Numbered from the stretch's first letter, positions 25,130 through 34,545 are shown. The stretch: 64,000 nucleotides of DNA from Burkholderia sp. Nafp2/4-1b (GCF_003635165.1 NZ_ML058619.1:266655-330654), one strand, 5' to 3'. Translations and numbers: made by a program. Notes: generated by a model not told the origin, from the letters alone.

Positions 25130-26554
25130 TCACCGCATGCACGACGCCGCGAGCTTGCCGACCGCAATCACCGCCTGCTCGATCTCCGGCGACCACGGGC
25201 TGCTGTAGTTCAGCCGGATGAAGTTCCGGTAGTTGTCGGTGATCGAAAACATGTAGCCGGGCCCGATCGTGATCCCCTGCTCCAGCGCGAGCTGGTACAG
25301 CCGCATCGCATCGACCTGCGCCGGCAGCTCGACCCACAGCACGTAGCCGCCCGCCGGGCTCGAAATGCGCGTGCCCTCCGGAAAGAACCGCGACACCATC
25401 GCGCGCATCAGGTTCGCCTGCTGCGCATACGCCTTGCGCAAGCGCCGCAGGTGATGCTCGTAACCGTCGCGTTCGAGAAATTCGGCGATCGCGAGCTGCG
25501 GCAGCGACGGCGTCGCCAGCGTGTTCAGGAACTTCAGCTTCTCGACCTGATCGCGATAGCGGCCCGGCAACGCCCAGCCGATCCGGTAAGCCGCCGTCAG
25601 GCTCTTCGAGAACGATGCGCAGTGCAGCACGATGCCGTTACGGTCCTGGGACTTCAGCGTGCTCGGATGCGACTCGCCGAAATACAGTTCGTTATACACA
25701 CCGTTTTCGATGATCGGCATGTCGACGCGCGTCGCGAATTCCACCAGTTCCCGCTTGCGCTCGTCGGGCATCTGAAAGCCCAACGGGTTCTGGAAGTTCG
25801 GCATCACCATGCATGCGGCGATCGGCTGCGATTTCGCGATCGCGGCCAACGCCGCGATGTCGATCCCGTATTCCGGATGCGTCGCGACTTCGATCGCCTT
25901 CATCCCCATCCGCTCGATCGCGTGCAGCATCGCGTAGAACGTCGGCGATTCCACCGCGATCGTGTCGCCCGGTTTCGCGACCGCCTGCAGGCACAGGTTC
26001 ATCGCCTCCGTCGCGCCGACCGTCACGATGATCTCGTTCGGATCGACCGACATCCCGTTTTCGAGGTAACGACGCGCGATCTGCCGGATCAGGCGCGGAT
26101 GGCCGGGCGGCAGCCCGTCGGTCACGCCCCACAGCGCCTTGTCGCGGCCGGCCGCATACGCGTAGCGGTTCAGCTTCTCGAACGGGAACAGGCTCGGGTC
26201 CGGATACGGCGAGCCGAGCGGCACCGCGTCGTCCGTGCCGATCGAGCGCAGCGTCGACAGCACGAGCCGGCTCATGTCGACCGACGTCGAGATCGCGATC
26301 GGCTTCGACGGCCGCAGCTCGCGCACCGGCGCGTGGTTGTCGTCGCGCCGCAGGTTCACGAAGTAGCCCGACTGCGGGCGGCTTTCCAGCAGCCCGCGGC
26401 TTTCGAGCAGCAGGTACGCATGCAGCACGGTCGTGATGCTGATCCGGTGCTGCTGGCTTGCCTGCCGCACCGACGGAATCCGGTCGCCGTGCCGGTACAC
26501 GCCCTGGCGGATCAGGCGCTCGATATCGTCCGCGAGTTTTTCGTAGAGCTTCAT
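25130..26554 (-). CDS. MocR-type regulator (GntR HTH fused to aminotransferase fold)
   Basis: A 474-residue MocR/GabR-subfamily regulator: an N-terminal GntR winged helix (MKLYEKLADDIERLI to about residue 70, with GDRIPSVRQASQQ) and a C-terminal fold-type I PLP domain. The Schiff-base Lys is Lys317 in SFSKSLTAAYRIGW. Where relatives have IIEDDxY, this protein has IIENGVYNEL (residues 281-290), so the Asp expected to contact the PLP ring nitrogen is Asn or Gly. The start is the ATG directly before the HTH. No operon partner follows; its divergent side is a 760-base region with no intact gene but with repeated operator-like sites. Confidence 0.88.
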   Translation of the reverse strand: MKLYEKLADDIERLIRQGVYRHGDRIPSVRQASQQHRISITTVLHAYLLLESRGLLESRPQSGYFVNLRRDDNHAPVRELRPSKPIAISTSVDMSRLVLSTLRSIGTDDAVPLGSPYPDPSLFPFEKLNRYAYAAGRDKALWGVTDGLPPGHPRLIRQIARRYLENGMSVDPNEIIVTVGATEAMNLCLQAVAKPGDTIAVESPTFYAMLHAIERMGMKAIEVATHPEYGIDIAALAAIAKSQPIAACMVMPNFQNPLGFQMPDERKRELVEFATRVDMPIIENGVYNELYFGESHPSTLKSQDRNGIVLHCASFSKSLTAAYRIGWALPGRYRDQVEKLKFLNTLATPSLPQLAIAEFLERDGYEHHLRRLRKAYAQQANLMRAMVSRFFPEGTRISSPAGGYVLWVELPAQVDAMRLYQLALEQGITIGPGYMFSITDNYRNFIRLNYSSPWSPEIEQAVIAVGKLAASCMR

Positions 26555-27318
26555 CGCGCGCTCCCTGCCGGCCTGCGCATGCGCGCCGCCGCCCCGTGCG
26601 CGTCCGATGCGCGCGTGGTCTGCCCGCAGACCGGGCTGTCGTATCGCCTGATTGCTCCCTCCGGTTTTGCCTTTTCCATCGCAGTGGCTCGCTTATAAAG
26701 ATGCGCCGAGAGGCCCGTGATGACTGGGCCGGCGGCACTGTGCACTTGATGGATGGAGCTTATAAGCAGAACAGTTCGAGAAGGGTACACACATCGGAGA
26801 CGCCCGAAAGAGTACAGTTCGGCGCCGATTCGCGAGTTTCGACGAACTGTACGTCTTAGGAATGGGCGCGGCGGGCCGGCGGCCGATGGACTGGCAGCAG
26901 GCAGTCAGCGCGCGGCCGCGGAACGGTCAGCCCATGTGCACGGGCCCGCCAGGGATCAGATCGGCTGCGGCGGCCGATCCGCGTGGCCATGAAAATGGCG
27001 TCGGACGGACATTGCGGCCCGAGCCGGCGAGCGCGCGACCCCGATCAGCGCGACGATCGCGCGATAGCTGTCCACTGCCACGTGGTGTCAGGGGCGTTGA
27101 CGATGAAGGGGGCGACGCGCGCGGACGCCGTTCGTTGGAGCATGGCGCTCCGGCTGGCCGCCCGAGGTGTGAAAAGTAAATGCCGGCGCTGCCGGACACG
27201 AGCGGCGAACCGGTGACCACCGCCGGTGCGCTGGGTGGCATGGCCCGTCTCACGACGAACCCCTTGCTGTGGCCGACCGCCGAGATCGTCGAGGAGAACC
27301 CGACGCGAACGTCGAACG
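26555..27318. other. 760-base region without an intact gene, with MocR-like operator repeats
   Basis: No intact gene. ACAGTTCG occurs as direct repeats at 26771-26778 and 26814-26821, and as the inverted CGAACTGT at 26843-26850. GTACAGTTCG (26812-26821) and CGAACTGTAC (26843-26852) are perfect 10-bp inverted arms. A palindrome GCTTATAAGC lies at 26758-26767, and CTTATAA recurs near 26692. This set lies about 200-300 bases upstream of the MocR start. From about 26860 on, open frames on both strands look like decayed coding sequence. Confidence 0.5.
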
Positions 27319-28731
27319 TCAGATCGACCCGAACAGTGCGCGCGGCCGGTCCTTCAGCGTGCCGGCCAGGATGCGCAGCCCGTTCACGAGTTCGTCGCGC
27401 GTCGCGGGACACGCCAAGTTGATGCGCACGCCGTGCTCGAGTTCCGCGCGATCCACTGCGAACGTCGACGACGGCATCACGATCACGCCGCGCGCTTTCG
27501 CGTTCGCGGCGAAGTCGTCGGCGCGCCACGGTGGCGGCAGCCGCAGCCACACGAACATGCACGCGGGATCGGCCTTCAACTGACCGGCCGGCAGGAGTTC
27601 CCGCGCAAGATCGACGCGCGCTCGAATCTCCGACAACTGCGCGTTCATGATCCGCTCGGCGGTGCCGTTCTCGATCCATACCGTCGCGATCAGCATCGAC
27701 GTCGGCGCGGGCATCCATGCGGTGGTGCGCACCGCTTCCGCGCACAGCGCGACGCTGTCGCGCGGGCAGCTCAGGTAGCCGAGGCGCAGCCCGGGCGCGA
27801 GGATCTTCGACGTCGCGCCGATATGGAACGTGAGCTCGGGACACAAGCCCGCGATCGCCGGCAGCCGGTCGCGCACGAGCGGCCCGTACACATCGTCCTC
27901 GATGATCGTCACGTGGTGGCGACGCGCGACGTCGACGAGCGCCATGCGGCGCGCGAGACTCATCGTCGTCACGGTCGGGTTCTGCAGGTTCGGCACGACG
28001 AAGATGGCCTTGACGGGCATGCGCTGACAGATCCGTTCGATCTCGTCGGGCAGCAGGCCGTCGTCGTCGGCCGGCGCGCTGACGATCTCGAACTGGAACA
28101 CCGGCGCGAGCGCCTTCAGCCCGTAATACGTGAGCCGGTCGGCAACGATCACGCCGTCGGTGCCGATCAGGCTGTTCAGCACCGCGTAAAGCCCGTGCTG
28201 CGCGCCGCTCGTCACGACCACCTGGTCGAGCGACGGCGTGAAGCCGGGCGCGGCGAGCCACTGCGCACCGGCCGCGCGCGCCCAGTCGGGACCCTGCGGC
28301 GGCTGGTATTCCTGCAGCGACGCGAAGCGCGGATCGGCCGGCAGCGTGCCGAACGTCTGCGCGAGACTCGCGAGAAACTCGCCGGTCGCAGGCCGGTTCA
28401 CCGTCAGGTCGATCACGCCGTTGCCGGCCGCGAGTGACGCACGGGCGGGCTCGATGCTCGGCATCGCGCCGCCGGTGACGAGCGACCCGCGCCGCTTGCT
28501 GCCTATCACGAGGCCGCGCAGCTGCAGCTCCTTGTAGGCACGCGACACGGTCGACACGTTGATGCCGAGCTCCGTCGCGAGCTGGCGCTGCGGCGGCAGA
28601 CGACTGCCCGGCGGGTACATGCCGTTGCGGATTTCCGCCTCGATCGAGCTCGATACCTCGACATAGGTCGGCCGCTTCGCCTGCGCTGGCGCACCGCTAT
28701 CGCGCTCGCCGGAAAGTTTGTCTGCTGCCAT
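27319..28731 (-). CDS. MocR-type regulator, divergent from DadA-like oxidase
   Basis: A 470-residue MocR-subfamily protein. It has a GntR winged helix (YVEVSSSIEAEIRNGMYPPGSRLPPQRQLA, landmarks GMYPPGSRLPPQRQL and NVSTVSRAYKELQLRG), a linker, then an aminotransferase-like domain with VTSGAQHGLYAVL, the intact IIEDDVYGPL and the PLP Lys in GATSKILAPGLRLGY. ATG 28731 is chosen; an upstream frame adds 23 residues overlapping the operator region. It is divergent from the oxidase gene, with CACACA repeats between, so it most likely controls oxidase and binding-protein expression in response to an amino acid or amine. Confidence 0.88.
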   Translation of the reverse strand: MAADKLSGERDSGAPAQAKRPTYVEVSSSIEAEIRNGMYPPGSRLPPQRQLATELGINVSTVSRAYKELQLRGLVIGSKRRGSLVTGGAMPSIEPARASLAAGNGVIDLTVNRPATGEFLASLAQTFGTLPADPRFASLQEYQPPQGPDWARAAGAQWLAAPGFTPSLDQVVVTSGAQHGLYAVLNSLIGTDGVIVADRLTYYGLKALAPVFQFEIVSAPADDDGLLPDEIERICQRMPVKAIFVVPNLQNPTVTTMSLARRMALVDVARRHHVTIIEDDVYGPLVRDRLPAIAGLCPELTFHIGATSKILAPGLRLGYLSCPRDSVALCAEAVRTTAWMPAPTSMLIATVWIENGTAERIMNAQLSEIRARVDLARELLPAGQLKADPACMFVWLRLPPPWRADDFAANAKARGVIVMPSSTFAVDRAELEHGVRINLACPATRDELVNGLRILAGTLKDRPRALFGSI

Positions 28732-28745
28732 GTATCGCCTGTGCC

Positions 28746-28938
28746 CACACAAAAATCGTTTGTCTGCCGGTTTGGCCTGCCCGGCGATTGTATCCGACAT
28801 CCCCTTCCGGTCAAACCTCTGCCGAAAAGTCTACCGAATCAGCCGACTGGAAGCGGGTAAACGCTAGCGCCACACAATTGTTTTTTGATTGCACACAAAA
28901 AATTACTGTGTGATTCTTAATCCCATCTTTGTGTGAAT
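28746..28938. promoter_or_regulatory. CACACA/TGTGTG operator repeats
   Basis: Five copies of a CACACAAA-like element lie in the divergent gap: CACACAAAAAT at 28746-28756, CACACAATTG at 28871-28880, CACACAAAAAA at 28892, and inverted TGTGTGATT at 28907 and TTTGTGTGAAT at 28928. CACACA (28892-28897) and TGTGTG (28907-28912) form a perfect pair nine bases apart. The mixed direct and inverted layout is typical of MocR-family operators. Confidence 0.6.
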
Positions 28939-28962
28939 CCGGTCTGCCGGAGGAGAACGGTC

Positions 28963-30192
28963 ATGGCGAACATCGCCATCGTGGGTGCAGGCTTCATCGG
29001 GCTCGGCGCAGCGGCATGGCTGCAGCGCGACGGGCATCGCATCACGCTGTTCGATCCGGCCGGCGTCGGCCGCGGTGCGTCGTTCGGCAACGCCGCGACG
29101 TTCGCGCCGTATGGCTGCGTACCGGTCAACGGCCCGTCCGTGTTCCGCGACATGCCGCACTTCCTGTTCGCCGCCGACAGCCCGCTTCGCATCCGCTGGC
29201 CGTACCTGCTGCGCGGCGCGCCGTGGCTCGCGCGGTTCCTTGCCGCGTCGACACCGGCGCGGCACGTACGCAGCGCGGGCGCGCTCGCCGCGCTGCTGTC
29301 ACGCGCCGCCGACGGCTATGCGCCGCTGCTCGCGACCGCACGACTCGCGGCATTCGTACGGCCGCGCGAATGCCTGTACCTGTACGCACGGCAGGCGTCA
29401 TTCGACGCCGCGCAGCCGTCGCTAGCGCTGCGGCGCCGGCTCGGCGTGCCGTTCGACACGCTCGACGCCGACGCAATCCGCCGGCTCGAACCCGCTCTCG
29501 CGCCGATCTTTACGCGCGGCGTGCTGTTCCACGGAAGCTGGCATTTCTCCGACCCGTGCGGTTTTCTCGGCGAACTGTTCGCGCATCTGGCATCCGGCGG
29601 CGCGACGCTCGAGCGCACGCAGGTCGAACGGATCGAGCCCGCCGGCGACGGCGTGAACCTGCATGCGGGTGGCGCGGTGCGCACCTTCGATCAGGTGGTG
29701 ATCGCCGCCGGCGCTCGCTCGCGCGCATTCGCCGCCGCGTGCGGCGACACCGTGCCGCTCGATACCGAACGCGGCTACCACGTGCAATTCGCCGCGCTCG
29801 AGGAGAGCGTCACGCGGCCGGTCGGCTGGGCCGAACGCGGTTTCTACATGACGCCGCTCGACGAAGGATTGCGCGCGGCCGGCACCGTCGAGCTCGGCGG
29901 CTTCGATGCGGGCATGAACCGCTCGCTGATCGCACTGCTCACGCGTTCCGCACGCGAGGCGCTGCCGTCGCTCGGCACGCCGACGCGCAGCTGGCTCGGC
30001 TTTCGGCCCACGCTGCCGGACGGCGTTCCCGTGATCGGCCGCGCACGGCACAGCGAGCGCGTGATTCACGCTTTCGGTCACCAGCATCTGGGCGTCACGC
30101 TCGCCGGCATCACCGGGCGGCTCGTCGCCGATCTCGTCGCGCAGCGCTCGCCGCCGCTCGACCTCGCACCCTACCGGGCCGCGCGCTTCTGA
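28963..30192 (+). CDS. FAD-dependent D-amino-acid dehydrogenase/oxidase (DadA-like)
   Basis: A 409-residue DAO-family flavoprotein. The N-terminal FAD-binding motif is IAIVGAGFIGLGAAAWLQ. Next come GVGRGASFGNAATFAPYG, and C-terminal GFRPTLPDGVPVIGRA with FGHQHLGVTLAGITGRLVADL, the pattern of DadA-like dehydrogenases. It would deaminate a D-amino acid (or a related amine) to a keto acid, passing electrons to the membrane chain. A strong GGAGGAGA lies ahead of ATG 28963. It is co-oriented with a binding protein 36 bases downstream and divergent from a MocR regulator, a consistent import-and-oxidise unit. Confidence 0.87.
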   Translation: MANIAIVGAGFIGLGAAAWLQRDGHRITLFDPAGVGRGASFGNAATFAPYGCVPVNGPSVFRDMPHFLFAADSPLRIRWPYLLRGAPWLARFLAASTPARHVRSAGALAALLSRAADGYAPLLATARLAAFVRPRECLYLYARQASFDAAQPSLALRRRLGVPFDTLDADAIRRLEPALAPIFTRGVLFHGSWHFSDPCGFLGELFAHLASGGATLERTQVERIEPAGDGVNLHAGGAVRTFDQVVIAAGARSRAFAAACGDTVPLDTERGYHVQFAALEESVTRPVGWAERGFYMTPLDEGLRAAGTVELGGFDAGMNRSLIALLTRSAREALPSLGTPTRSWLGFRPTLPDGVPVIGRARHSERVIHAFGHQHLGVTLAGITGRLVADLVAQRSPPLDLAPYRAARF

Positions 30193-30228
30193 CGTGCGCG
30201 GCATCGTTCATCCCTGCAAGGAGGCATC

Positions 30229-31380
30229 ATGAATCGTCGTAACTGGCTGGCATGGCTGGCCGTCTGCTCGATCGGCACGGCCGCGGCGTCCGCGCAGGCG
30301 GCCGACCCGGAAACCATCAAGATCGGCTTCGCCGGCCCGCTGACGGGGCCGGTCGCGCGCGTCGGCAAGGACCTGCAATACGGCGCGCAGCTCGCGCTCG
30401 ACGAGGAGAACGCCAAGCATCCGACCATCGGCGGCAAGCCCGTGCGCTTCGTGCTCGACGTGCAGGACGACCAGGCCGATCCGCGTATCGCGATCCAGGT
30501 CGCGCAGAAGCTCGTCGACGACGGCGTGGTCGGCGTGATCGGTCACTACAATTCGGGCTGCAGCATTCCCGCGTCGGCGGTCTACAAGCAGGCGAACGTC
30601 GCGATGATCACGCCCGGCTCGACCAATCCGCAACTGACGATGCAGGGCTTCAAGAACGTGTTCCGCACGATGGGACACGACGGCGTCGGCGGCGTGGTCG
30701 CCGGACGCTTCGCGGTCGAGCAGCTGAAGGCGAAGCGGATCGGCATCATCGACGACCGCACCGCATTCGGCCAGGGCCTCGCGGACGCATTCGAGAAAGG
30801 CGTGAAGGACGCGCACGGCAGCATCGTCGGCCGCGAATACACGAACGACAAGGCGGTCGATTTCCGCGGCATCCTGACGACGATGAAGAGCAACAACGTC
30901 GACCTGCTGTTCTTCGGCGGCCTCGACGAACAGGGCGCGATGCTCGTCAAGCAGATGCGCTCGCTCGGCATCCGCGCGCAACTGTTCGGCGCGGGCGCGC
31001 TGAAAAGCAATGCGTTCCTGAAGATCGCCGGCAACGCGGGCGAAGGCACGCAGGATCTCGAGCCGGGGCCGGCCCTCGACAAGCTGCCGTCCGCCGTCGC
31101 GTTCGCGCAGCGCTACAAGGCCCGCTTCAACCAGGACGTCGAGCTGTATGCGCCGTTCGCGTACGACGCGGCGCTCGCGATGATCGGGGCGATCCGCAAG
31201 GCCGATTCGGTCGATCGCGGCAAGGTCGTCGCGAGCCTGCCGGGCGTGTCGGTCACGGGCGTGACCGGGAAGATCTCGTTCGACGAGCGCGGCGACCTGA
31301 TCAAGCCGCCCTACACGCTGTTCCGCGTCGAACAGGGACAGTGGCACAGCATTCGCACGGTCGGCGGCGCGTCGAACTGA
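30229..31380 (+). CDS. ABC transporter periplasmic binding protein, LivK-like
   Basis: A 383-residue type I periplasmic binding protein with signal peptide MNRRNWLAWLAVCSIGTAA, cleaved probably after ASAQA or AQAA (about residue 24-25). The mature part has IKIGFAGPLTGPVARVGKDLQYGAQLA and VIGHYNSGCSIPASAVYKQ landmarks. It probably delivers an amino acid to an ABC importer coded elsewhere, as no permease is in the window. Position after the DadA-like oxidase suggests the shared ligand is that enzyme's substrate. Confidence 0.9.
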   Translation: MNRRNWLAWLAVCSIGTAAASAQAADPETIKIGFAGPLTGPVARVGKDLQYGAQLALDEENAKHPTIGGKPVRFVLDVQDDQADPRIAIQVAQKLVDDGVVGVIGHYNSGCSIPASAVYKQANVAMITPGSTNPQLTMQGFKNVFRTMGHDGVGGVVAGRFAVEQLKAKRIGIIDDRTAFGQGLADAFEKGVKDAHGSIVGREYTNDKAVDFRGILTTMKSNNVDLLFFGGLDEQGAMLVKQMRSLGIRAQLFGAGALKSNAFLKIAGNAGEGTQDLEPGPALDKLPSAVAFAQRYKARFNQDVELYAPFAYDAALAMIGAIRKADSVDRGKVVASLPGVSVTGVTGKISFDERGDLIKPPYTLFRVEQGQWHSIRTVGGASN

Positions 31381-31410
31381 TCGACGCCGGGGGGCAGGCG
31401 GCCGGCGGCG

Positions 31411-32322
31411 TTATCGCGCCGTCTGCTGCCGCTGCACCTCCTGCGCTTTCATCTGCAAATACGCGCCCCGCTCCACTTCGTGCAACTGCCGCGAATACTG
31501 CTCGGTCGCATCGAACCAGCGCGCGAGGCGCTGGTCGATGGGCTTGTCGAGCGTCGCGAGATACGTGTCGATCGCAAGGTAGTAGCGCATCGTGTTGCGC
31601 TCCAGCAATCCGCGCACGCCACCGACGTATTGCGGCTGCGCGGTCGATGCACCGCTCTCCACCGTGAACCCGACCTTGTCGCTGCCGGCCGTCGCGAGGT
31701 AGGTCTTCATCGCCATCCGGCCGACCGTGCCGAAGCCATACGAATACGTGAGGTGCAGGAACGTGCGCGACGCGCCGACCGGCACGGCCTCCAGCGCGAT
31801 CCGGTAGTCCTTCGTGCCCATCGGGCCGCTATCGGCGGTCAGATCGACCTGGAAGTAGTCGGGCGTCGCGGCGGCCACGCGATAGCGGAACTGCACGCGA
31901 TAGGTATCCGTCAGCTTCTGTTCGATCTTGCGGCCGAGATTCACGTCGAGCACCGGGCCGTCGCTGCCGGTCGACGCATGACAGTATTTCGTGTTCAGGT
32001 GCAGGATCAGCACCGCGCACCAGTTCGCGGGGCCTTGCGCCGGATCGTTGAGCTTGCCGTTCACGACGGCAAACGGATAGTCGACGACCGCGTAGATATC
32101 GCCCTTCAGCGACGACGAGGCCTCGGCCGATTCGAGGTACAGCGGGCGGTGGAACGGGTTGTTCTTCAGCTGCTCGCCGAGGCTGTGATAGCGGTCGAGC
32201 AGCGCCGCGGCGCCGTCCGCGCCGAACGCCAGTGCGCTCCAGCCCACGCAACACGCCGCAATGAGCGTGCGCCATGCGCGGCGGGCACGTTGCCGTGCTC
32301 GCGGGGGTGCGGATGTCTCCAT
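31411..32322 (-). CDS. Secreted protein of unknown function
   Basis: A 303-residue protein. After METSAPPRARQRARRAWRT comes a hydrophobic segment, LIAACCVGWSALAFGA, that looks like a signal peptide with cleavage near residue 35. The mature part has about 270 polar residues with no catalytic motif I recognise; two Cys residues (WCAVLILHLNTKYCH) could form a disulfide. Landmarks are DRYHSLGEQLKNNPFHRPLY and YSYGFGTVGRMAMKTY. ATG 32322 is used because GGAG lies about 12 bases upstream; the longer frame adds 55 residues of basic sequence. It converges on the LivK-like gene. Confidence 0.7.
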   Translation of the reverse strand: METSAPPRARQRARRAWRTLIAACCVGWSALAFGADGAAALLDRYHSLGEQLKNNPFHRPLYLESAEASSSLKGDIYAVVDYPFAVVNGKLNDPAQGPANWCAVLILHLNTKYCHASTGSDGPVLDVNLGRKIEQKLTDTYRVQFRYRVAAATPDYFQVDLTADSGPMGTKDYRIALEAVPVGASRTFLHLTYSYGFGTVGRMAMKTYLATAGSDKVGFTVESGASTAQPQYVGGVRGLLERNTMRYYLAIDTYLATLDKPIDQRLARWFDATEQYSRQLHEVERGAYLQMKAQEVQRQQTAR

Positions 32323-32464
32323 TCGTATTCTCCAACGGGGTGCGCGGCAGTGGCGGGCCCGTGCCGTTACCGGATAAACCGTCTGACCGCCATCAGTACG
32401 CGTCGTTCCGTTCGATTCGTACGCAACCGTTCGTGCGTCCCTTCGAACGACCCTTTGTGCGTCC

Positions 32465-34201
32465 CTATTTATCCGCCGCAAACGCACTCGACATCTGCCG
32501 CGCCCGCTTCACATCGTCCCCGTGCAGATAGATCGACGTCGTCGAGATCGACGCGTGCCGCAGGTTGTCGCGCACCGTCGTCAGCTCCGCGCCGCGTGCT
32601 AACGCATGCGTCGCATGCGTGTGACGCATCCAGTGCGGGCTCGCCTGCCGCAGCTTCTGCGCGAGCGCGGGGTTGTCGTCGTCCACGAGCGCGGCCGTCT
32701 GCGCGAAGAAGCGCTGCATCACCTTCCACAGCCGCACGCTCGTGATCCCGGCCGCGCCGTCTTCCGCGAGACTCGGAATCAGCGGCGTGTCCGGCCGCCA
32801 GCGCACCGGCGTCACCGGCAGCCGCCGCGCGACCAGATACCGGTCGAGCGCCGTGCGCGCGAGCGGCGGCAGCGCGACGCGTGCGGCCTTGCTGCCTTTG
32901 CCGATCACCTTCAGCCATGTGTCGCCGTGCGCATCCGTGTCGATGTCGCCGAGGGTCGCGCCGACCAGCTCGCTCGCGCGCAATCCGGTCGCGTAGCCGA
33001 AATCGAGAATGAAGCGCAACCGTTGCGCGGCGGCCGGCGTCCAGCCGGATTGCGGCGCACGGGGCGCCTTCTCCTTGCGAAACTCGAGCCCGTCCGCGAT
33101 CGTGCGCACGAGCAGCCATTCGCCTTCGGTGAATGCATGCGACGTGTCGAGCGCATTCGCGCCGCGCGTGTCGCGCACCTTGACGCCCGCGAACGGATTC
33201 GCGAGCAGATAGCGCTGCTCGATCAGCCAGCGGAACAGCGCGCCGAGCACCGACAACGTATACGCGGCCGAGCGCGCGGATAGTCCGCCCGAAAACGGCC
33301 GCCAGTCCGGCGCGCCGCGCGGCCGTACGGGGCCGACCCAGCGTTCGTGCGGCGACGGGTTGCGCAGGAACGCGCGATACGCGACCGCATCCTCGGTCGT
33401 CAGCGACGACAGCGCGCGCCCGCGTTCGACGATCGCCCACAGGATCAGCCGCTCGGCTTCCTTCCGGTACGCGCGGCGCGTCGCGGCCGATTCGTGCAGC
33501 GACAGCCATGCATGCACGGCCGCGTAATCGTTGTCCGCATCGAGCGTGCTGGTCGCGCGCGGCGCGCGGAACGTGCCGGCCGAGCCGTCGACCTCGTGCG
33601 GCAGCTTCAACTGCTCCCACGGCACGATGCCGCTGCGCGGCGTCGCGGCGATCAGCGCACGCGCGCGCTCGGTGAGGTCCGGATGCGCGGAGAAGAATGC
33701 CTCGACATGCCGCGCGCTCGCGATGCCGAGCCCCGCGATCGCGCGCCACCACTGACGCCGGCGCGGAATCCGCACGGTCAGTTCGGCGAGCGTCGCGATC
33801 CCGTGCGCACGTAGCGCGACGACCGCTCGCGCCGGCAGCCACAGGCCGACGTCGTCGCCGATCTGCGGCACCGGCGGGCGTGCGTGGCGCAGCACGCCGA
33901 TCGCATCGGTCGCCGCTTTCGCGATCCGCAGGCGTTCACTGTCGGGATGACCGAGCTGCTCCGCGAGATCGGGGCGCCCGCCCTGCCGCGCGACGCGCAC
34001 GAGGCGGCGGCGAATCGCGCCGAGCACGCCGCGCGCCGAGCGCCCGTCGCCGAGGCGATCGGGCAGGTAGCGTTCGACGGCCTGGCGCACGGTCATGCCT
34101 GCGTACCACGCACGCAGCGCGGCGAGTTCATCTGCATCGGGAAAGCCCGCGAGCGCGGGCGCGGAATCGGAGGAAGGCGGTAAGGCGAGGCGCGGAGTCA
34201 T
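32465..34201 (-). CDS. Tyrosine recombinase (phage-integrase family), stand-alone
   Basis: A 578-residue site-specific recombinase. The C-terminal catalytic domain is complete: Arg408 (TGLRASEL), Lys about 435-438 (IGKGSK), His523-x-x-Arg526 (HWMRHTHATH), His549 (LRHAS) and the nucleophile Tyr558 (STTSIYLH). The N-terminal 200 residues form a long helical region resembling the DUF3701-type domain found in some large Burkholderia integrases, and residues about 225-345 are the core-binding SAM-like domain. ATG 34201 is chosen; an upstream frame adds 22 residues. No phage or transposon genes, and no attachment-site repeats that I can see, accompany it. Normal GC use suggests a resident gene, not a new insertion. 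Confidence 0.9.
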   Translation of the reverse strand: MTPRLALPPSSDSAPALAGFPDADELAALRAWYAGMTVRQAVERYLPDRLGDGRSARGVLGAIRRRLVRVARQGGRPDLAEQLGHPDSERLRIAKAATDAIGVLRHARPPVPQIGDDVGLWLPARAVVALRAHGIATLAELTVRIPRRRQWWRAIAGLGIASARHVEAFFSAHPDLTERARALIAATPRSGIVPWEQLKLPHEVDGSAGTFRAPRATSTLDADNDYAAVHAWLSLHESAATRRAYRKEAERLILWAIVERGRALSSLTTEDAVAYRAFLRNPSPHERWVGPVRPRGAPDWRPFSGGLSARSAAYTLSVLGALFRWLIEQRYLLANPFAGVKVRDTRGANALDTSHAFTEGEWLLVRTIADGLEFRKEKAPRAPQSGWTPAAAQRLRFILDFGYATGLRASELVGATLGDIDTDAHGDTWLKVIGKGSKAARVALPPLARTALDRYLVARRLPVTPVRWRPDTPLIPSLAEDGAAGITSVRLWKVMQRFFAQTAALVDDDNPALAQKLRQASPHWMRHTHATHALARGAELTTVRDNLRHASISTTSIYLHGDDVKRARQMSSAFAADK

Positions 34202-34280
34202 GGGCGCCAGTTTGACAGAACTGCGGACGCTCGAAAACGCCTCGCGCGATGCCGGGCGCACCGGCATCGCGCGGCAGCGA

Positions 34281-34400
34281 TCAGCCGGCGACGGGCGTGC
34301 GCCGCGCCTCGGACAGGTAGATGAGAATCAGCGACACGCGCCCGATCCCGTACAGGAACATGAAGCAGGTCGTGCGCACGCGCAGCAGGTCGAGCAGCAT
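34281..34400 (-). CDS. Possible 39-residue membrane protein
   Basis: A short frame beginning MLLDLLRVRTTCFMFLYGIG, with a hydrophobic core (about 12-29) ending SEARRTPVAG. The sequence is protein-like: it has a TM segment flanked by basic residues. It lacks a clear ribosome-binding site and may instead be the surviving 3' end of a decayed transporter gene. It sits in the 345-base gap between the recombinase start and the next small gene. Confidence 0.3.
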   Translation of the reverse strand: MLLDLLRVRTTCFMFLYGIGRVSLILIYLSEARRTPVAG

Positions 34401-34545
34401 GCGCGACTCATGTACGCGATGTACGCAATGTGCGCGGTGCCGAACGACGCGGCGACGCGGCCGGAGACGGCGCGCTCGCGCACTACACCGCGAATGCGCC
34501 GGGCACGGCGAGCCGAGGAAAACGGAGCAACCGGATCGCCGCGCG

